Notes: a model not told the origin generated them from the letters alone. Counted from the stretch's first letter, positions 22,399 to 33,724 are shown. The stretch: 38,956 nucleotides of DNA from Thozetella sp. PMI_491 (GCA_021432635.1 MU270054.1:294544-333499), one strand, 5' to 3'. Program-made: numbers and translations.

Positions 22399-24141
22399 TT
22401 ACCCCGGAAGTTGAAGTTTGGAACTGGTGGAGCGACCTTTCACCACTGCATCGACCAAGGCCATAACTTTTCCCAATTTCTCATCCTCCAGTCGCGGCAC
22501 AACGACTTGTATGCTCAGCGGGGTGCCCAGGTATACTCTCCTCTTAACAGTTTTCTCGTCCCACAGCTTTCGGCACTGGTCGTCCCAGCTACCCAATGAC
22601 TCCCCGCCGAGTGGCTGCCCCAGGTGAAGATCTTGCTCAACCACGTCTCTAATGGGGATAGTCCCTGCAGGATAATCAAACATGACAAACGAGCTCGTGT
22701 ACCCTGTAGTGATGTATCTGTCAATCTCGGGCACAGGGTGAGGTGCCACGGGGCAAATGATGGCGTCGAGTTTCCTTGTCCTCCTGCCAAATTTGTCTAC
22801 CTCTGCCCAAATCTGCAGCATATCGTGCTCGAGTTCTGCGCGCCGGGCTTGGAGCTGAGCCACCTCTGTAAGCTGGCAAGGTTTACTGGTTCTGAATCTG
22901 GACTGCATCCAGGGAACCAGTGGTTCTTGCATAGACTCCAAGAGCTCTCCCATGAGCACTGCACCGTCGATGCTGATCAACTTGCTCATGACACTCTGCG
23001 ATTGTGCCCACGTCGGTGGAGTTGGGACTTCAACCACATTGATGTTCGGGTGCTGGTTCAAGCTCGATGCAACTTCGGAAAGAATTCGGTCCACTGGTGG
23101 TAGTAGGGTGCAGTTCCCGTCACATCGTAGCACACCGATAACAACCTCTCCGCTCGGTCCAGCCCCTCGGAGAGGTCCTTGCGCACAATCCCACTCACCA
23201 AACGCGCAATCTCCTCCCCACAGGCTGGCCCGTGGCACCAACTCTTTCATGACAAAGTTGATATCCTCGATGCTCCGCGCCAGCGGGCCTGCCACGGGTT
23301 GCACCCCTAGTCTGGTCATACCTTCGGTCACCAGAACGGCTTGTCCTTCATACGGCAACCTCGAGTTGCTCGGTTTGAAACCATAGATTCCATTCGTCAT
23401 GGCTGGGATTCTGACGCTACCACCAAGATCGGTGCCGATCCCGACGAGAGAGCCTTTCATCGCCACCAGGACACCCTCCCCTCCTGAGCTTCCCCCTGCG
23501 GTGCACAGTCGGTTGACGGGATTCATGGTTCTTCCAAAGACATTGTTTATGCTGTCAAGACTCGACAATGTCTGCGGCACGTTGGTCTTGGCCACGATGA
23601 TTGCTCCTAACGACAATAGGAGATCCACCAGAGGTGCATTTTTGTCTGCCGGCTTAAAACATAACGCCGCCAAACCTATGGAGCTATCGACTCCCTTTAT
23701 ATCGAAAGTGTCTTTGACACTGACCGGTAAGCCGTGCAGGGGACCTAGAGTGGTTCCATGTTCTTCCAGGTATCGATCGAGAAACCTCGCACGTTCTGCG
23801 GCTTGCGTGAATAAGGGCTCAGTCAAGCAATTCGTCAACTGATGCGCAACCGCTGCACGATGACAAAAGGCGTCTATCACCCTCTCGACGGATAATCTTT
23901 TGTGGGATATGGCCTCGAGGAGCGCGGCCGCGGTGTAATCTTCGGTGATCTCGATTTCTTCTCTAGACAAAATTTTCGAGGGAACATCTAGTACACTTTG
24001 AGGTCCATCCTCAAAGTGCGGAGGGTCCTTAGGCAAGTGAGAAGAGGGTATGCGCCATTGGGGGGGAATGCGGGCATCCCGTTCGGTTTGCTTGCGACGG
24101 GCGATGGGTACCCAGAGCGCTTCCGAAGAGATACTTGCCAT
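22399..24141 (-). CDS. General amidase/acetamidase-like (AmdS family)
   Basis: A single-exon frame of 580 residues, in the 540-590 range of fungal AmdS/GmdA-type amidases. The amidase-signature triad is intact: Lys143 in PVSVKDTFD, Ser218 in TAGGSSGGEG and Ser242 in GTDLGGSVRIPA. The DIKG motif and the C-terminal GTPLSIQVVVPRLEDE also fit. It should release ammonia from a carboxamide in the cytoplasm, letting the fungus use amides as nitrogen or carbon source. It is a different subfamily from the amidase at 15422-17301 and has no introns. The gene ends close to the end of the double regulator and starts divergently from the TRI12-type transporter, with which it may share a promoter. Confidence 0.9.
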   Translation of the reverse strand: MASISSEALWVPIARRKQTERDARIPPQWRIPSSHLPKDPPHFEDGPQSVLDVPSKILSREEIEITEDYTAAALLEAISHKRLSVERVIDAFCHRAAVAHQLTNCLTEPLFTQAAERARFLDRYLEEHGTTLGPLHGLPVSVKDTFDIKGVDSSIGLAALCFKPADKNAPLVDLLLSLGAIIVAKTNVPQTLSSLDSINNVFGRTMNPVNRLCTAGGSSGGEGVLVAMKGSLVGIGTDLGGSVRIPAMTNGIYGFKPSNSRLPYEGQAVLVTEGMTRLGVQPVAGPLARSIEDINFVMKELVPRASLWGGDCAFGEWDCAQGPLRGAGPSGEVVIGVLRCDGNCTLLPPVDRILSEVASSLNQHPNINVVEVPTPPTWAQSQSVMSKLISIDGAVLMGELLESMQEPLVPWMQSRFRTSKPCQLTEVAQLQARRAELEHDMLQIWAEVDKFGRRTRKLDAIICPVAPHPVPEIDRYITTGYTSSFVMFDYPAGTIPIRDVVEQDLHLGQPLGGESLGSWDDQCRKLWDEKTVKRRVYLGTPLSIQVVVPRLEDEKLGKVMALVDAVVKGRSTSSKLQLPG

Positions 24142-24523
24142 TGTAGCAACAAGTGTCGTCGTGCTGTGAACTATACTTCTAGTCCAGTCATCCCAGCTGC
24201 TTTAACCACTCTTTATGCCGCACGCGGCACGATGGAAGCGCTTTCCCGCTTTTCCAAACTCGGGAAAATATGGGCCTGTACGTCGGCCTAGGTACAGGTG
24301 AGTGGAACGAAGGGAGCTCGTGTGGCCCTTGGGGTCATCTGAGACTGACTGATTCGTCGGGCATGCATTGGCAAAGGGACTCGCAGAACTCCGACATCTG
24401 GAGCTGGCGTGCCGAGACGATCTAGCTGCCTTGTCCCCAGCCAGTTGTTTGGCCCGCTCGGGGAATCTAGATTGCTCGCCCCATATGCCATGTGCCCTGA
24501 TGTGGTGTAGTCGGTCAGCTAGC

Positions 24524-24545
24524 CGGCACTAGCACAGTAGTGCCG
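24524..24545. promoter_or_regulatory. Palindrome cggcacta-gcacag-tagtgccg
   Basis: Perfect 8-bp arms around a 6-base spacer, starting with CGG and ending with CCG. This is the layout of Zn2Cys6 dimer sites, here in the divergent amidase/transporter promoter. A role for the neighbouring double regulator is inference. Confidence 0.4.
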
Positions 24546-24560
24546 CAGGGTCCGACACTC

Positions 24561-24591
24561 GCAAACTTCCGTCGATCGCAAATCTCCGTCG
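24561..24591. repeat. Promoter direct repeat of 14 bp
   Basis: gcaaacttccgtcg (24561-24574) and gcaaatctccgtcg (24578-24591) match at 12 of 14 bases with 3 bases between. The repeat lies 15 bases after the CGG palindrome, so the two may form one control element. Confidence 0.4.
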
Positions 24592-24961
24592 CTTGGAGTA
24601 CAGCGCCTTTTTATCTGTTACTGGTGAGATCGATATGACGCGGGCCTATAATCGATCAATGTCCTTATCGGTGCTGTACTTGCGCGGCCGCGAAGCCTCA
24701 AAGATATCCCAAGTTTGTCGAAAATTAAACTTGGACCTCTCCAATCTAGACCCTGCTTTCTGGGGGCTTTTAAAGATCCCCCCCGTCGGTTACTTCGTGA
24801 AGTTCGATGGACCAATTGGACATCTGTTGAACTTTCTATTCAGCAGTAAATTGAGAACGCTCACGTTGAACCTTGGTCAACCCACAGCCTATCACGGCGG
24901 GTGTCTGCTCGCGGACGTAGATAACGCCTTTCCCCTAACGTTTCTTTAAACAGCAAGGAAC

Positions 24962-27013
24962 ATGGAAGGATCCACCACGAAAGAACACGTCAATAAGCCG
25001 CTTGAGGTTTCACGGGTTGAGAGCTGCAACATCGGAGACGCCGAAACCGCCATCAGTCGTCCTATGGAGAACCTCACCTACGACGACGTCGATGAAGAAC
25101 CTGTCATCCACCTACGAACATGGATCGCGCTAGCCTCTATGTTTCTGATGAACTTCGTCCAGACTTTTGCACTTCAAGGCCCTCCCTCTGTCGTAAGCAA
25201 AGCGCCCCTTTCCCCGCGTGATCTCCGGGAGAGAAAATTGACTCACAATAAATTGAAGCTCTCGTACATCGGTACCTCCCTCGGAAATGTCCCAGCCCAG
25301 ACCTGGATCCCCAACTCCCTCGCACTCATGCAAGCCATTGTCTCCCCGCTCTTCTCGTCGTCGTCCGATATGTTCCAGGCGCGCAAGTCACTTCTCGTGG
25401 GGACTTCGGCCATTTCGATGATAGGTGCAGCCATTGCGCCCGGTTCAGCGAATATATACCGGCTGATCGGGGCAACAATACTCATTGGTGTTGGCTTTGC
25501 GTCTGTTGGGCTGGCTTTTGCCGTCCCGAGTGAGATCTTGCCGCGAAAATGGAGACCCAGTAAGTGGGATGCCATCTACACTCCCCCCTCCCCACTGGTC
25601 CGGAGGCCGTTTGTTTTAACATTTGTATTCTAGTGTCTCAAGCAGTAATGAATATCGCCGCTTGTCTTGGTGCGGTGTCCGGCCCACTGGTTATCGGAGC
25701 ATTCACCAAGGCGGACGAGTTGAACGGCTGGAAGAATTTCTATGTAAGCCTGCCAGCCTTCTACTTAGATATTCATAGCAGCAAACTGACCGTTAACAGT
25801 GGGTGCAAATGGCCCTCTGGGGTGCGACCGCAGTTGGCATCTTCTTTGGCTACCGACCCCCGAAGCGACACACTCGACTCGACCACCTCTCCTTCTTGCA
25901 AAAGCTCACACACCTAGACTTACCGGGATTTGGTCTACTCACAGCTGGTCTCACCTTGTTCCTGGTCGCGCTCAACCTCGGAGGCGGCCTCTTCCCATGG
26001 ACCGACGCCCGTGTGCTGTCCTTGCTGATCATCGGGCTGGTAACTCTTATCGGCTTTGGCCTCTATCAGTGGAGAGGCACAAAGACCGGTATTCTGAATC
26101 ATGAGCTCTTCCAGGGAGGCAAATCGGCTCGTCGCACGTTCGCTATCTGCATTGTCCTCATGCTGATCGAAGGAATACTCTTATTCTCATATGTCATCTT
26201 TTATCCTATCATGTGAGTGTCTCAATACCCCATCTTCAAAATCCTCTTTTGATGGCAGGGAGTCTGACAACACCGGGGAAAATCAGGACATCTGTGCTTT
26301 TCGAACACGACCCTTTCCTCCTCACCGTTCGTGGACTACCTTTCTGGGTCGTCTCGGGCTTGTCCACCGTCCTGTGGGGCTACTGGAGCATGCGGCTCAG
26401 GACCGTTCGCATGCCGCTCGTCGCAGGCTTCCTAGTCTACACAGCCGGACTTATCGGCCTCGCCACCATCCAACCTGGTGATGATGTGAGAACCCTCATA
26501 TTTGCTGGCCTAGCCGGCCTCGGCTTTGGCGCTCCGCTCGTTCTCATCGTAGCGGCTGTCCAACTCTCGACGCCGCATCACCTAATCGCCACTGCCACCG
26601 CCGTCACTACCTCCGCCCGAGCGGTTGGCGCAACGGTGTTCACGGCCATTTATAGCGCAGCATACGGTTCCGCCATTAGTGTCAAGTTGCCTGCTGACGT
26701 AGGCAGCGCCGTGACCAAAGCAGGCCTGGCAGCCGACCAAGTCATAGTGTTCATTGGCGCTCTGGGATCAGAGGATACCCCAGCTCTACTCGCGATTCCA
26801 GGAGTCAACGCCACCATCATCGATGCGGGGATGGCGGCCATGAATCAGGCATATGCAGACTCACTGCGTGTTGTCTACTACATTGCGATCCCCTTCGGTG
26901 TCGTGGCGTGTGTCGCGTGCTTCTTCTTGGGCGATCTGCGGACGACCATGAACTATAAGGTTGATGCGCCCGTAGAAAATCTAACGGCCAAAAGGCACAC
27001 TAGCGAGAAGTAG
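24962..27013 (+). CDS. MFS transporter, TRI12 (trichothecene efflux pump)/siderophore-iron type
   Basis: Inferred exons: 24962-25192, 25259-25559, 25634-25743, 25800-26212, 26287-27013. They join to 593 residues, the normal length of the 14-helix TRI12 family. Typical features are FALQGPPSVLSYIGTSLGN after the first helix, AQTWIPNSLALMQAI, the DMFQARK loop, and ARAVGATVFTAIYSAAYG near the end. Residues 1-58 are a hydrophilic cytosolic tail and the last 20 are charged. Relatives export toxins or carry siderophores across the plasma membrane. Beside two amidases and a regulator it may carry the amide substrate or export a product. The transported compound is unknown. Confidence 0.88.
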
Positions 27014-27886
27014 AGGACTAATTTGAGCTGGGGGCGTTTTAACTTAGCTGGATGCCTTATTCTCTGCACCATGCGTATTTAGGGTGAAGAACACGGAGAG
27101 GCAACGTGGCACTGTCAAACACCCAACGCCGACCCTTTTCTCCATTTCATCGTATCAAGACTCTAGTTAGGAAACAAATTGCTCTTGAATATTTCTGACC
27201 GTTACGGGTGTGGAGGTTTCCTATCAGAGCCTATGCGCGTCACCGCCAACATCTATGATCCATCCATTTAGGAGCATCTGTTGATTTACGTAGAGCTCAT
27301 AGGTGTTAGATATATAAGGGTATGGATGGCTGGTCAGCACGCAATGACTAGTATGGGTCTGTAATTAAACTGATATTTCCTTGGGGAGTTGCTCTCTAGC
27401 TTTCACACGAGCTTCCATACACAAGAGCAGATCAATCAAGAAGCAGTTGGCCATCACTGGGGCTATATATCCAACAATAGGTAGTTGTATATGTCGTCCT
27501 GTAGATATAGTTATACCATACTCGTAGTTACAGTCCAAGACTTCAACTATATATCAGGACCACTGAATACCCCTTCCATCAAGCTAAACTATTGCTTTGT
27601 TCAATGCTAAGTTGATGGTAATATCATGACGAAGCCAGTATATAGTCTTAATTCCTTTTATATGCATCTCCAGATAATACTAGGCATTCAGTCATGTCTA
27701 GTTAGCGTTCCACATAAATACCTTCTCCGTGATGAAACACGCAAAGCGAAGGTCGCATGTCTAACCGAAGGCGCGAGAAGTGACGATGGATTAGGGTCTA
27801 GTCATTTGGGAAGAAGATGCTTGCCTTATGCACGCATACATGCTGCGAGCGTGTTAAGCTGTGATGACCCAGAGCTTCCTGTTCAA
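27014..27886. other. Convergent intergenic region, no supported gene
   Basis: An 873-bp, rather AT-rich spacer between two genes that end towards each other. It must hold both 3' ends. I see no coding frame with family support, no tRNA and no clear repeat. The plus-strand frame starting at 27626 is antisense to the dehydrogenase. Confidence 0.5.
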
Positions 27887-29283
27887 TCATGCATCGAACT
27901 TGCCACAAACAGCTTCCACAATACGCTCAGATGTTACCCAAAGTTCCTGCGCAAGCTTGTCGTCATTGGCGTCGCCAGTGACCGACTCTATGGAGCCTGG
28001 AGGGACCAAGAACGCGCCCTTATAAATGTCTTTCTCAGCAAGTACTTTGGGGCTGGATGCCGCGAACAGTGCTGTTACGGCTCCTTCGGCTGGCGTGAGT
28101 CTCCCCTCGAGCGCGCTGGCCTCATCCGGCGGTAGCCAGTTAATGACTCCATCTGCGATATAGTTAGTATGAATTGAATAATAGAGAAAGAAATGGTTTA
28201 ATGATACTGGGACATACCAGTCTTGATTAGCCCTGGATGAAGGGCGATCGAAGTAGCGTCAATGCCCGCTACATCAAAGTTCTTCTGCAGCTGCCTTGCA
28301 AATAGAATATTCGCGAGTTTTGATAACACTTTCGACGATTAGTTAGTTTGAAAGAAGAAAAATGATGACTATCATCCAATCTGGAACAGCTTGGGGGAAA
28401 TTCTCACGGTATCGAGTAAAGTCTGCACCGCCAATTGCAGTAGGTTTCATTTCGACGTTCAAGCTATCCAGTGAGTCAAATCGAATTCCTGGAGGGAGAA
28501 ATGCATATGCTGTTGCCGAAACCTGCAATGCAATAAGCTGGAGTACTGAATAATGTACCGAAGTCTCCATACCGTAACAATTCGAACATCCCCAGTAATC
28601 TTCGCCGCCTGCGTCAAGAGAGGCACAAGCGTGTTTGTTAAGACGAATGGACCAAAGTGACTAAAAGACTAGTTAGATTTTAGAATAAAATGACATAGTT
28701 CGGGGAAAACAACTTAGTGGCCATCGAAACCGAAATACCATCGGAATTTATCACGAGCGGCATTGAGATTCTAGAGAGCACGTTAGTATCTTGTCGATTA
28801 TAGAATGCGTCGGAGGAACAAAATATCACATCGCAGCATTATGAACCAATATATCTAGCTTGCTCTCAGACTGTAGCATGGCCCGGCCGGCCTCTCGGAC
28901 CGCTTTAATATCGCCTAGGTCGGCGACAAAGGGCACTAGCTGTTCTTCGGTAATGTTCGGGTTCCCCTTTCTCATCTCGTGTATGGCAGTCTGGGCCTTG
29001 GAGGTGCTTCGGGCTCCTACATACACCTTTGCGTTTTTACTGGCCAGCTGGTAGGCTGTGTGGAAGCCCATTCCTCCTGGAGAGCTGGAATATGTCAGAG
29101 GCGACGAAAGCAAACAAGAACATGGCCAACAAACTTTGCGCCCGTGACTAAAGCAACCTTGCCAGTCAAATCTGGCACCTCATCGCTAATGGGCCATTTC
29201 TAGTAACCAATTAGCCGAGATTGACCAGTAAGGGTACTCGCACGCACCGTCGGTCCCGCAAAGCTGCTGGGCTGGGTCACCAT
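27887..29283 (-). CDS. Short-chain dehydrogenase/reductase (retinol-dehydrogenase-like)
   Basis: Inferred exons in gene order: 29248-29283, 29135-29199, 28830-29084, 28714-28770, 28573-28660, 28408-28522, 28218-28328, 27887-28152. They join to 330 residues, normal for this SDR group. The NAD(P)-binding motif is TGANSPGGMG (31-40); LVHNAA follows near 113-118. The catalytic pair is Tyr205 and Lys209 in YLLSKLAN, with Ser169 upstream. HFGPFVLTNTL and ALHPGLIKT are typical of fungal members. It should oxidise or reduce a hydroxyl/keto group with NAD(P)(H). The YLLSK site appears only after splicing. Substrate unknown; a role in processing products of the amide cluster is possible but not shown. 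Confidence 0.87.
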
Positions 29284-30916
29284 GGTTCGGAGAATGTGGC
29301 AGGAAATCAGGCGATGAAGCTGCCACTGGCATAGTGCAGGAAAATACCGAGACAAAAACCTGTTATAATAAATTTATACAGGTAGTCTCGAAGCAAAGGT
29401 AAATAAAACCTCGGTATATAACGACCAAGCTTTTGACCAAGGTAGACAGGAGCTGGTCCTGCAAACAGCCATTGAGCCACAGCAAAGCGAGCTAAAATAA
29501 GCGACCGCTGCTAACCCCTCATGCAAAAGTTATACGAAAGGGTCGGCCGGAGGCCGGAGTGTCGGCCGCCGCTACGAGCAGCCCATATTTAATCGCCTAT
29601 TTGGACTACTAACTAGTTTGATTTAGCTTCAAATTGCCCCACATAGGTAAGGTATCTTCCGCGAAATCTAATTAAAAGCGTACAGTACTCGTCCGACATG
29701 ACAGCTCGAGGTAAAGAATATTTCGATAATAAGCCGCTCCGAATTATCGATAACTACCATGTGACATTGTTGGTAGAATATCCTGAACGTATCTCGGAAG
29801 ATCTGCCTTTACCATACCTACCCCCCCTCTGCTGCTACCGTCAGAGGACTGTTCCCCTACCAAGTCAGGGCTATGAGACGACTAAGTCGATAACCTGGGC
29901 ACTGTATCCCCCTGACGCGGCGTCGAAGACTAGGAAATTTTCCGGCTTCATATCTCGAGGGCATTCCCGATCTCGAAGTAGAGTTTGAGTCGCTCTCCGA
30001 AACCGTCGGATATTCATACATAGGGTAATGATGGCACAGTTATGCTCCCTAAAATGCGGGGGCACTTTGCAGCAGGCTTCAGGTAAGGGGCTAGCAGCTC
30101 GTGTGCTGAGAGAATGCGCCTCCTTGTGCGTCGAAACGGCTCTGAAAATGATGAAGTTTGGGGTGAGATGTACGAGCCACAAGCGCCGATTGATCTTCTG
30201 CCGTGGTAGCACATGATCTTCTACCTGCACGTTACGGGGACCGTGTGTCTCGCTGCCAACTGTTATGTGCGTGAGGTAGCAGTGCTAGTGTGGAAGCTCA
30301 GTGTGCATGGCTCGTTTGTCCCACAAGAAACACCATATGGCTGTTCCCTCACAACTCGTCGGTTGGCGCTCCACGAGGAGGTCATTGATCCTTTGTACAG
30401 GTAGGTGGCCAGTCGCCGTATGGAGCTCGCAATTGAACAGGTTGTGCAGTATGCATTGGATATTAATAGCGTTACATAGTAGCTCATCTCAGGAGACGAT
30501 GGATAGCGAAAGAGGCATGGCAGTGCTAGGCCCCCACACGTCAAATATTAAGAGTGTAATCACGCGTTCTTTCCGCTTGGGCTCTAGAACTTGGGGCGAA
30601 GAGACTAGTTTTGAGAGCGATGGTCTCTGTAGGTTGCTAACTCGCCATGGAAACAGGGCAAAAGCAAACGGTCCCGGCTTGTGGAGGCACGATGCCGCAG
30701 TGGGCCAAAATGCAGCCTGCCGTCGACAAATGCGGCCGAGCCAGTAAAAGTGCCCGTGCCAATACCTCGACCACTGGCGGTCTGTAAACATATGCATGTA
30801 CTTACAGCGACCTCGCCGTGTCTCGGGGCATGACATAGATACATTAGGGACGCCCTGCTTCCTATTCACTCTGTCCATACACCGTAAACTCGTGAATGCA
30901 TTCCCGGCAAGATCTG
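29284..30916. other. Gene-poor region with a kinase relic
   Basis: 1.6 kb between the dehydrogenase start and the end of the dipeptidase. Near 29530 it has a GC-rich stretch of cggccgg type sequence, and at 29874-29966 a broken kinase fragment. The other open frames look random. Confidence 0.45.
29874..29966 (-). pseudogene. Protein kinase catalytic-loop fragment (decayed)
   Basis: The minus-strand frame reads PRDMKPENFLVFD and then YSAQVIDLVVS before a stop. This matches kinase subdomains VIb (HRDxKPENxLV) and VII (xxIDFG), but the His of HRD is Pro and DFG has become DLV. No other kinase subdomains can be followed in frame on either side. I take it as the remains of a fungal Ser/Thr kinase gene. 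A chance match is less likely but possible. Confidence 0.45.
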
Positions 30917-32239
30917 CTAGTCAAAGAGGGGCTTGACATTGTCCTCAAGTGGTCGGACATCGCCCATCGAAGAAGCCACCCTCTCCACTGCTTCCAGAAC
31001 CCGGATGATGTTAAGACCCATGACTCCCAATATGTCGGATCTCTCAACTCCCGCGTGCTGCAGCGCCCCGACCAGGCTCGGGTACTTGCTCACATCCTCC
31101 AGGCCCCGAGGGCCTCCAGGCATACCGTCGAAGTCTGATCCGATCCCTACATGCCGGTATCCAATCGCAGCGCCTATGTATTGGATATGTTCGACGACGG
31201 ATTGCAGAGACGCGGTGGCTGGGTCGGCCTCCAGGAATAAAGGATAAAATGTCACCATGACGATGCCGTCGTTCTTCTTGACCTCTTGTAGCACATCATC
31301 CGGCACATTCCGGGTGTGGTTGCACCGCCCGTATGCATTCGAATGCGAGAACATGACCGGGGCGGCTGATATCTTCAGAACGTCGCGTTGGGTGGCAAAG
31401 CTCGTGTGAGACAGGTCCACGATCATTCCGAGCCGGTTCATCTCTCTAACTATTGCCCTGCCGGCCTCCGACAGTCCACCGTAGCGCGGCGCGTCGGGCG
31501 CTTCGCTATCGGCGTAGGCATTGTGGCAGGTATGCGTGAGCGTGGCATACCGAACCCCCATTGCATGGTACATGCGCAATATGCTCGCGCTGTCGCCGAT
31601 CTGATGCAAGCCCTCGATCCCCATCAGCGATGCGATCTTTTGGCCCGACTTGAATGTTCTCCAGATCTGGGACGCTGTGTGCACATGCTCCAGATCGGCA
31701 GAATTCTGCTGTATGAGGCGATAAACAAGGTCAATCTGTTGCAGCGTATCATGGACAATTTCGAAGTTGACCTCATCTGGGCTGGTTTCGACCTTCGGAC
31801 TGTACACATTAGACAGGCGCAGCGCGCTGGTTCGGGCAGGACTGTACCATTCGACGTATACGCTCCAAAACTGGCCTCGAAGACGACCCTGTCGAAGCCG
31901 GGGGAAATCTACCTGCCCGTAGAGCTCCGGAGCCTCCGTGAAGTTGCGTTGGTAAATGTGATTTTGGTAGAATGCTCGGATCCATATTGGGAAATCGTTG
32001 TGTCCATCTGAGGATGTCAGCGTAAGCAGGGCTCTCCCAGAAGGGACGCACGAATGCTAACCAACCAAGGGCGCTACATCGAACAGCTCGTTGCTGGCCC
32101 ATATTCCAAACGGTAATGCACCATACCATCGCAAGCAGCTGAGTAGACCGAGCAATGTAAAGAGTGCAGAGATGACTAACCACGAGCGCCGGGCATGTGG
32201 CCTGGGCAATCGCTCCCGCGGCGTCTCATATGTGCCCAT
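30917..32239 (-). CDS. Membrane dipeptidase (renal dipeptidase family, peptidase M19)
   Basis: Inferred exons in gene order: 32062-32239, 31848-32007, 30917-31799. They join to 406 residues. A membrane anchor lies at about 20-38, after a basic N-terminus. All zinc and active-site residues of M19 are present: His62 and Asp64 in DGHND, Glu175 in GIEGLHQ, His244 in LSHTS, His265 in FSHSNA and Asp335 in GSDFDG. The enzyme should cleave dipeptides, in relatives also D-residue-containing or modified ones, at a membrane facing outside or into the vacuole. Intron 2 (31800-31847) is 48 nt and keeps frame; removing it restores the family block FWSVYVECPK, so a reading without it would add 16 false residues. 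Confidence 0.9.
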
Positions 32240-32705
32240 CTCAAAAGTTCTGAGGCCGATGCGGGCACCTGGCGTCGATGCGACCGGCGAGCTGCCAATT
32301 TTGCGAACTCGACCGTGCTAGCTGTAATTTTGAGATTTCCAGCTCAGATATTCCGTCTACCTGTTGCTGGTGGCAATGTCTCATGAGGCAAAAAGATGGA
32401 AAAAAAGAAAAAGAAAAAAAAACCCCGCAGACGCGTTATTATAGTTACCTTAAGTAAGGTCGCTGCGGATAGATGCCAGTTCCGGCTTTGGGCTTGAGGG
32501 GAAGAGCTTCGTCCAGAGTGCGCTCGACCACCACAGGTCACGTGCTGCTGTACCTGAACCAGATTCCTGACAGCCTAGAAGCGGACAGACGCACGACCTC
32601 TTCGTTGTAGTTGTAGCATATCGGCAAACCGCTTAAGCCAATTCTACAAAGTTTCCAGTTGCTAACAGGGCGATTTCCGCTCCCTTGTGCACCAGGCTGT
32701 CTAAA
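32240..32705. promoter_or_regulatory. Divergent promoter between dipeptidase and oxidoreductase
   Basis: 466 bp with the promoters of both genes. It holds an A-rich tract (32396-32421), the short palindrome acctta-ag-taaggt at 32447-32460, and a cacgtg E-box-type hexamer near 32538. No gene is supported here. Confidence 0.5.
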
Positions 32706-33701
32706 ATGACGCCAGAATCCGAGCTGCACGCAGTTACTATACGCGAAGTCACTCAAGTCAATGACTCAATACGAATCCTCCGGCTTGACATCCCCGGTTT
32801 GCATGCTGGGATAACTGTCAGTCGCCCCACTGTCTTATATGGCCGATCGGTACTGACCTCAAGCCACAGTTCACTCCAGGTCAATTCCTTGATCTCTATT
32901 TCGAGAGCCTTGAAATGGCCGGTAGATATGCTATCCTCTCCACGCCGAGCGCAGCGGCTGCGGCCGTGCCAGAGAGTCTGCACCCGCCTCACCCACCCTA
33001 TGTAGAAGTGGCTATTCAACACGAACTCACCTTGGAAACGCAGCGACTATGGGCAGACACATCATCAATTGTGGGCACGGAGCTCAAAGCATGTGTCACC
33101 GGAAGCTTCGTGTGGCCGTCAAGCAATCTGCATCTCGACGCCAAACAGAGGGCTGTCTTCCTCGCCGGTGGTATCGGAGTCAGGTTCGCCCGTCGTATCC
33201 AGCCTTTTGGTAGCATAACATGTTGACTCTCTGTGTTGTAGTGCCCTCGCTTCCATGGTATCCGACATGCATGAGTCGGGGACCATGCCTCAAGAGGTCC
33301 ACTTCTTATATACCAGCAGGACCAAAGGCTACTATACTATCTCCAACGTGCTCGCTCTCGAATCACTATTAAAAATAAGGAAGGCACGTCCGGGTCAATT
33401 TCATCTCTACCTTTTCTGCAGCGGGCATCCGAGTAGGTCGTTGATGGAAGATGCAGTGCCTCGAGAAAGGTTTGAGCCAAGAAGAGTGCTTGAGAGAGAC
33501 CTCTTGAAGATCTTTGGCAATGAAGAAGTAAAGTTATCGACAATCTGCTACATTTGTGGACCTCCCCAGATGACAGAGTGTTTCCTTGATGCTCGTCATG
33601 CTGTCTATAAAAAATGCGGGCTGGTGAAAGTTCACACGATGCCATATCAGTCACCCGACGAGTTATTATGGCGAGATGGCTCTAACTTAACCAACGCTTA
33701 G
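32706..33701 (+). CDS. FNR-like FAD/NAD(P)-binding oxidoreductase (OXNAD1-like)
   Basis: Inferred exons: 32706-32816, 32870-33183, 33242-33701. They join to 294 residues, typical of OXNAD1-like proteins. The first half is a ferredoxin-reductase beta barrel with FTPGQFLDLYF and the flavin-contact block GRYAILSTP. The second half is the NAD(P) domain with AGGIGVSALASM, VHFLYTSR and the C-terminal YICGPPQMTE. Electrons should pass between NAD(P)H and a flavin; the partner is unknown, and relatives are often mitochondrial. No clear targeting peptide is visible. The stop codon (33699-33701) lies in the first unit of a GCTTA repeat. Confidence 0.85.
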
Positions 33702-33724
33702 CTTAGCTTAGCTTAGCTTAGCTT
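33696..33724. repeat. GCTTA microsatellite, five full units
   Basis: Five tandem gctta units and a partial sixth. The first unit supplies the last base pairs and stop codon of the oxidoreductase gene; the rest lie in its 3' untranslated region. It is not the fungal telomere unit TTAGGG. Confidence 0.9.

Larger units (their letters stand above)
24142..24961. promoter_or_regulatory. Divergent promoter between amidase and TRI12-type transporter
   Basis: An 820-bp region with the promoters of both genes. It holds the palindrome at 24524-24545 and a direct repeat at 24561-24591. A 118-codon frame at 24593-24949 has no family motif and is most likely chance. Confidence 0.55.

Noticed and set aside
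24593..24949. 118-codon frame in the amidase/transporter promoter
   Set aside because: No homology that I recognise, no signal or domain, and it does not begin with a convincing start.
27626..28135. 169-codon plus-strand frame
   Set aside because: Antisense to the last exon of the dehydrogenase.
33696..33724. Internal telomere-like repeat
   Set aside because: The unit is GCTTA, not TTAGGG, and it is only five copies long.
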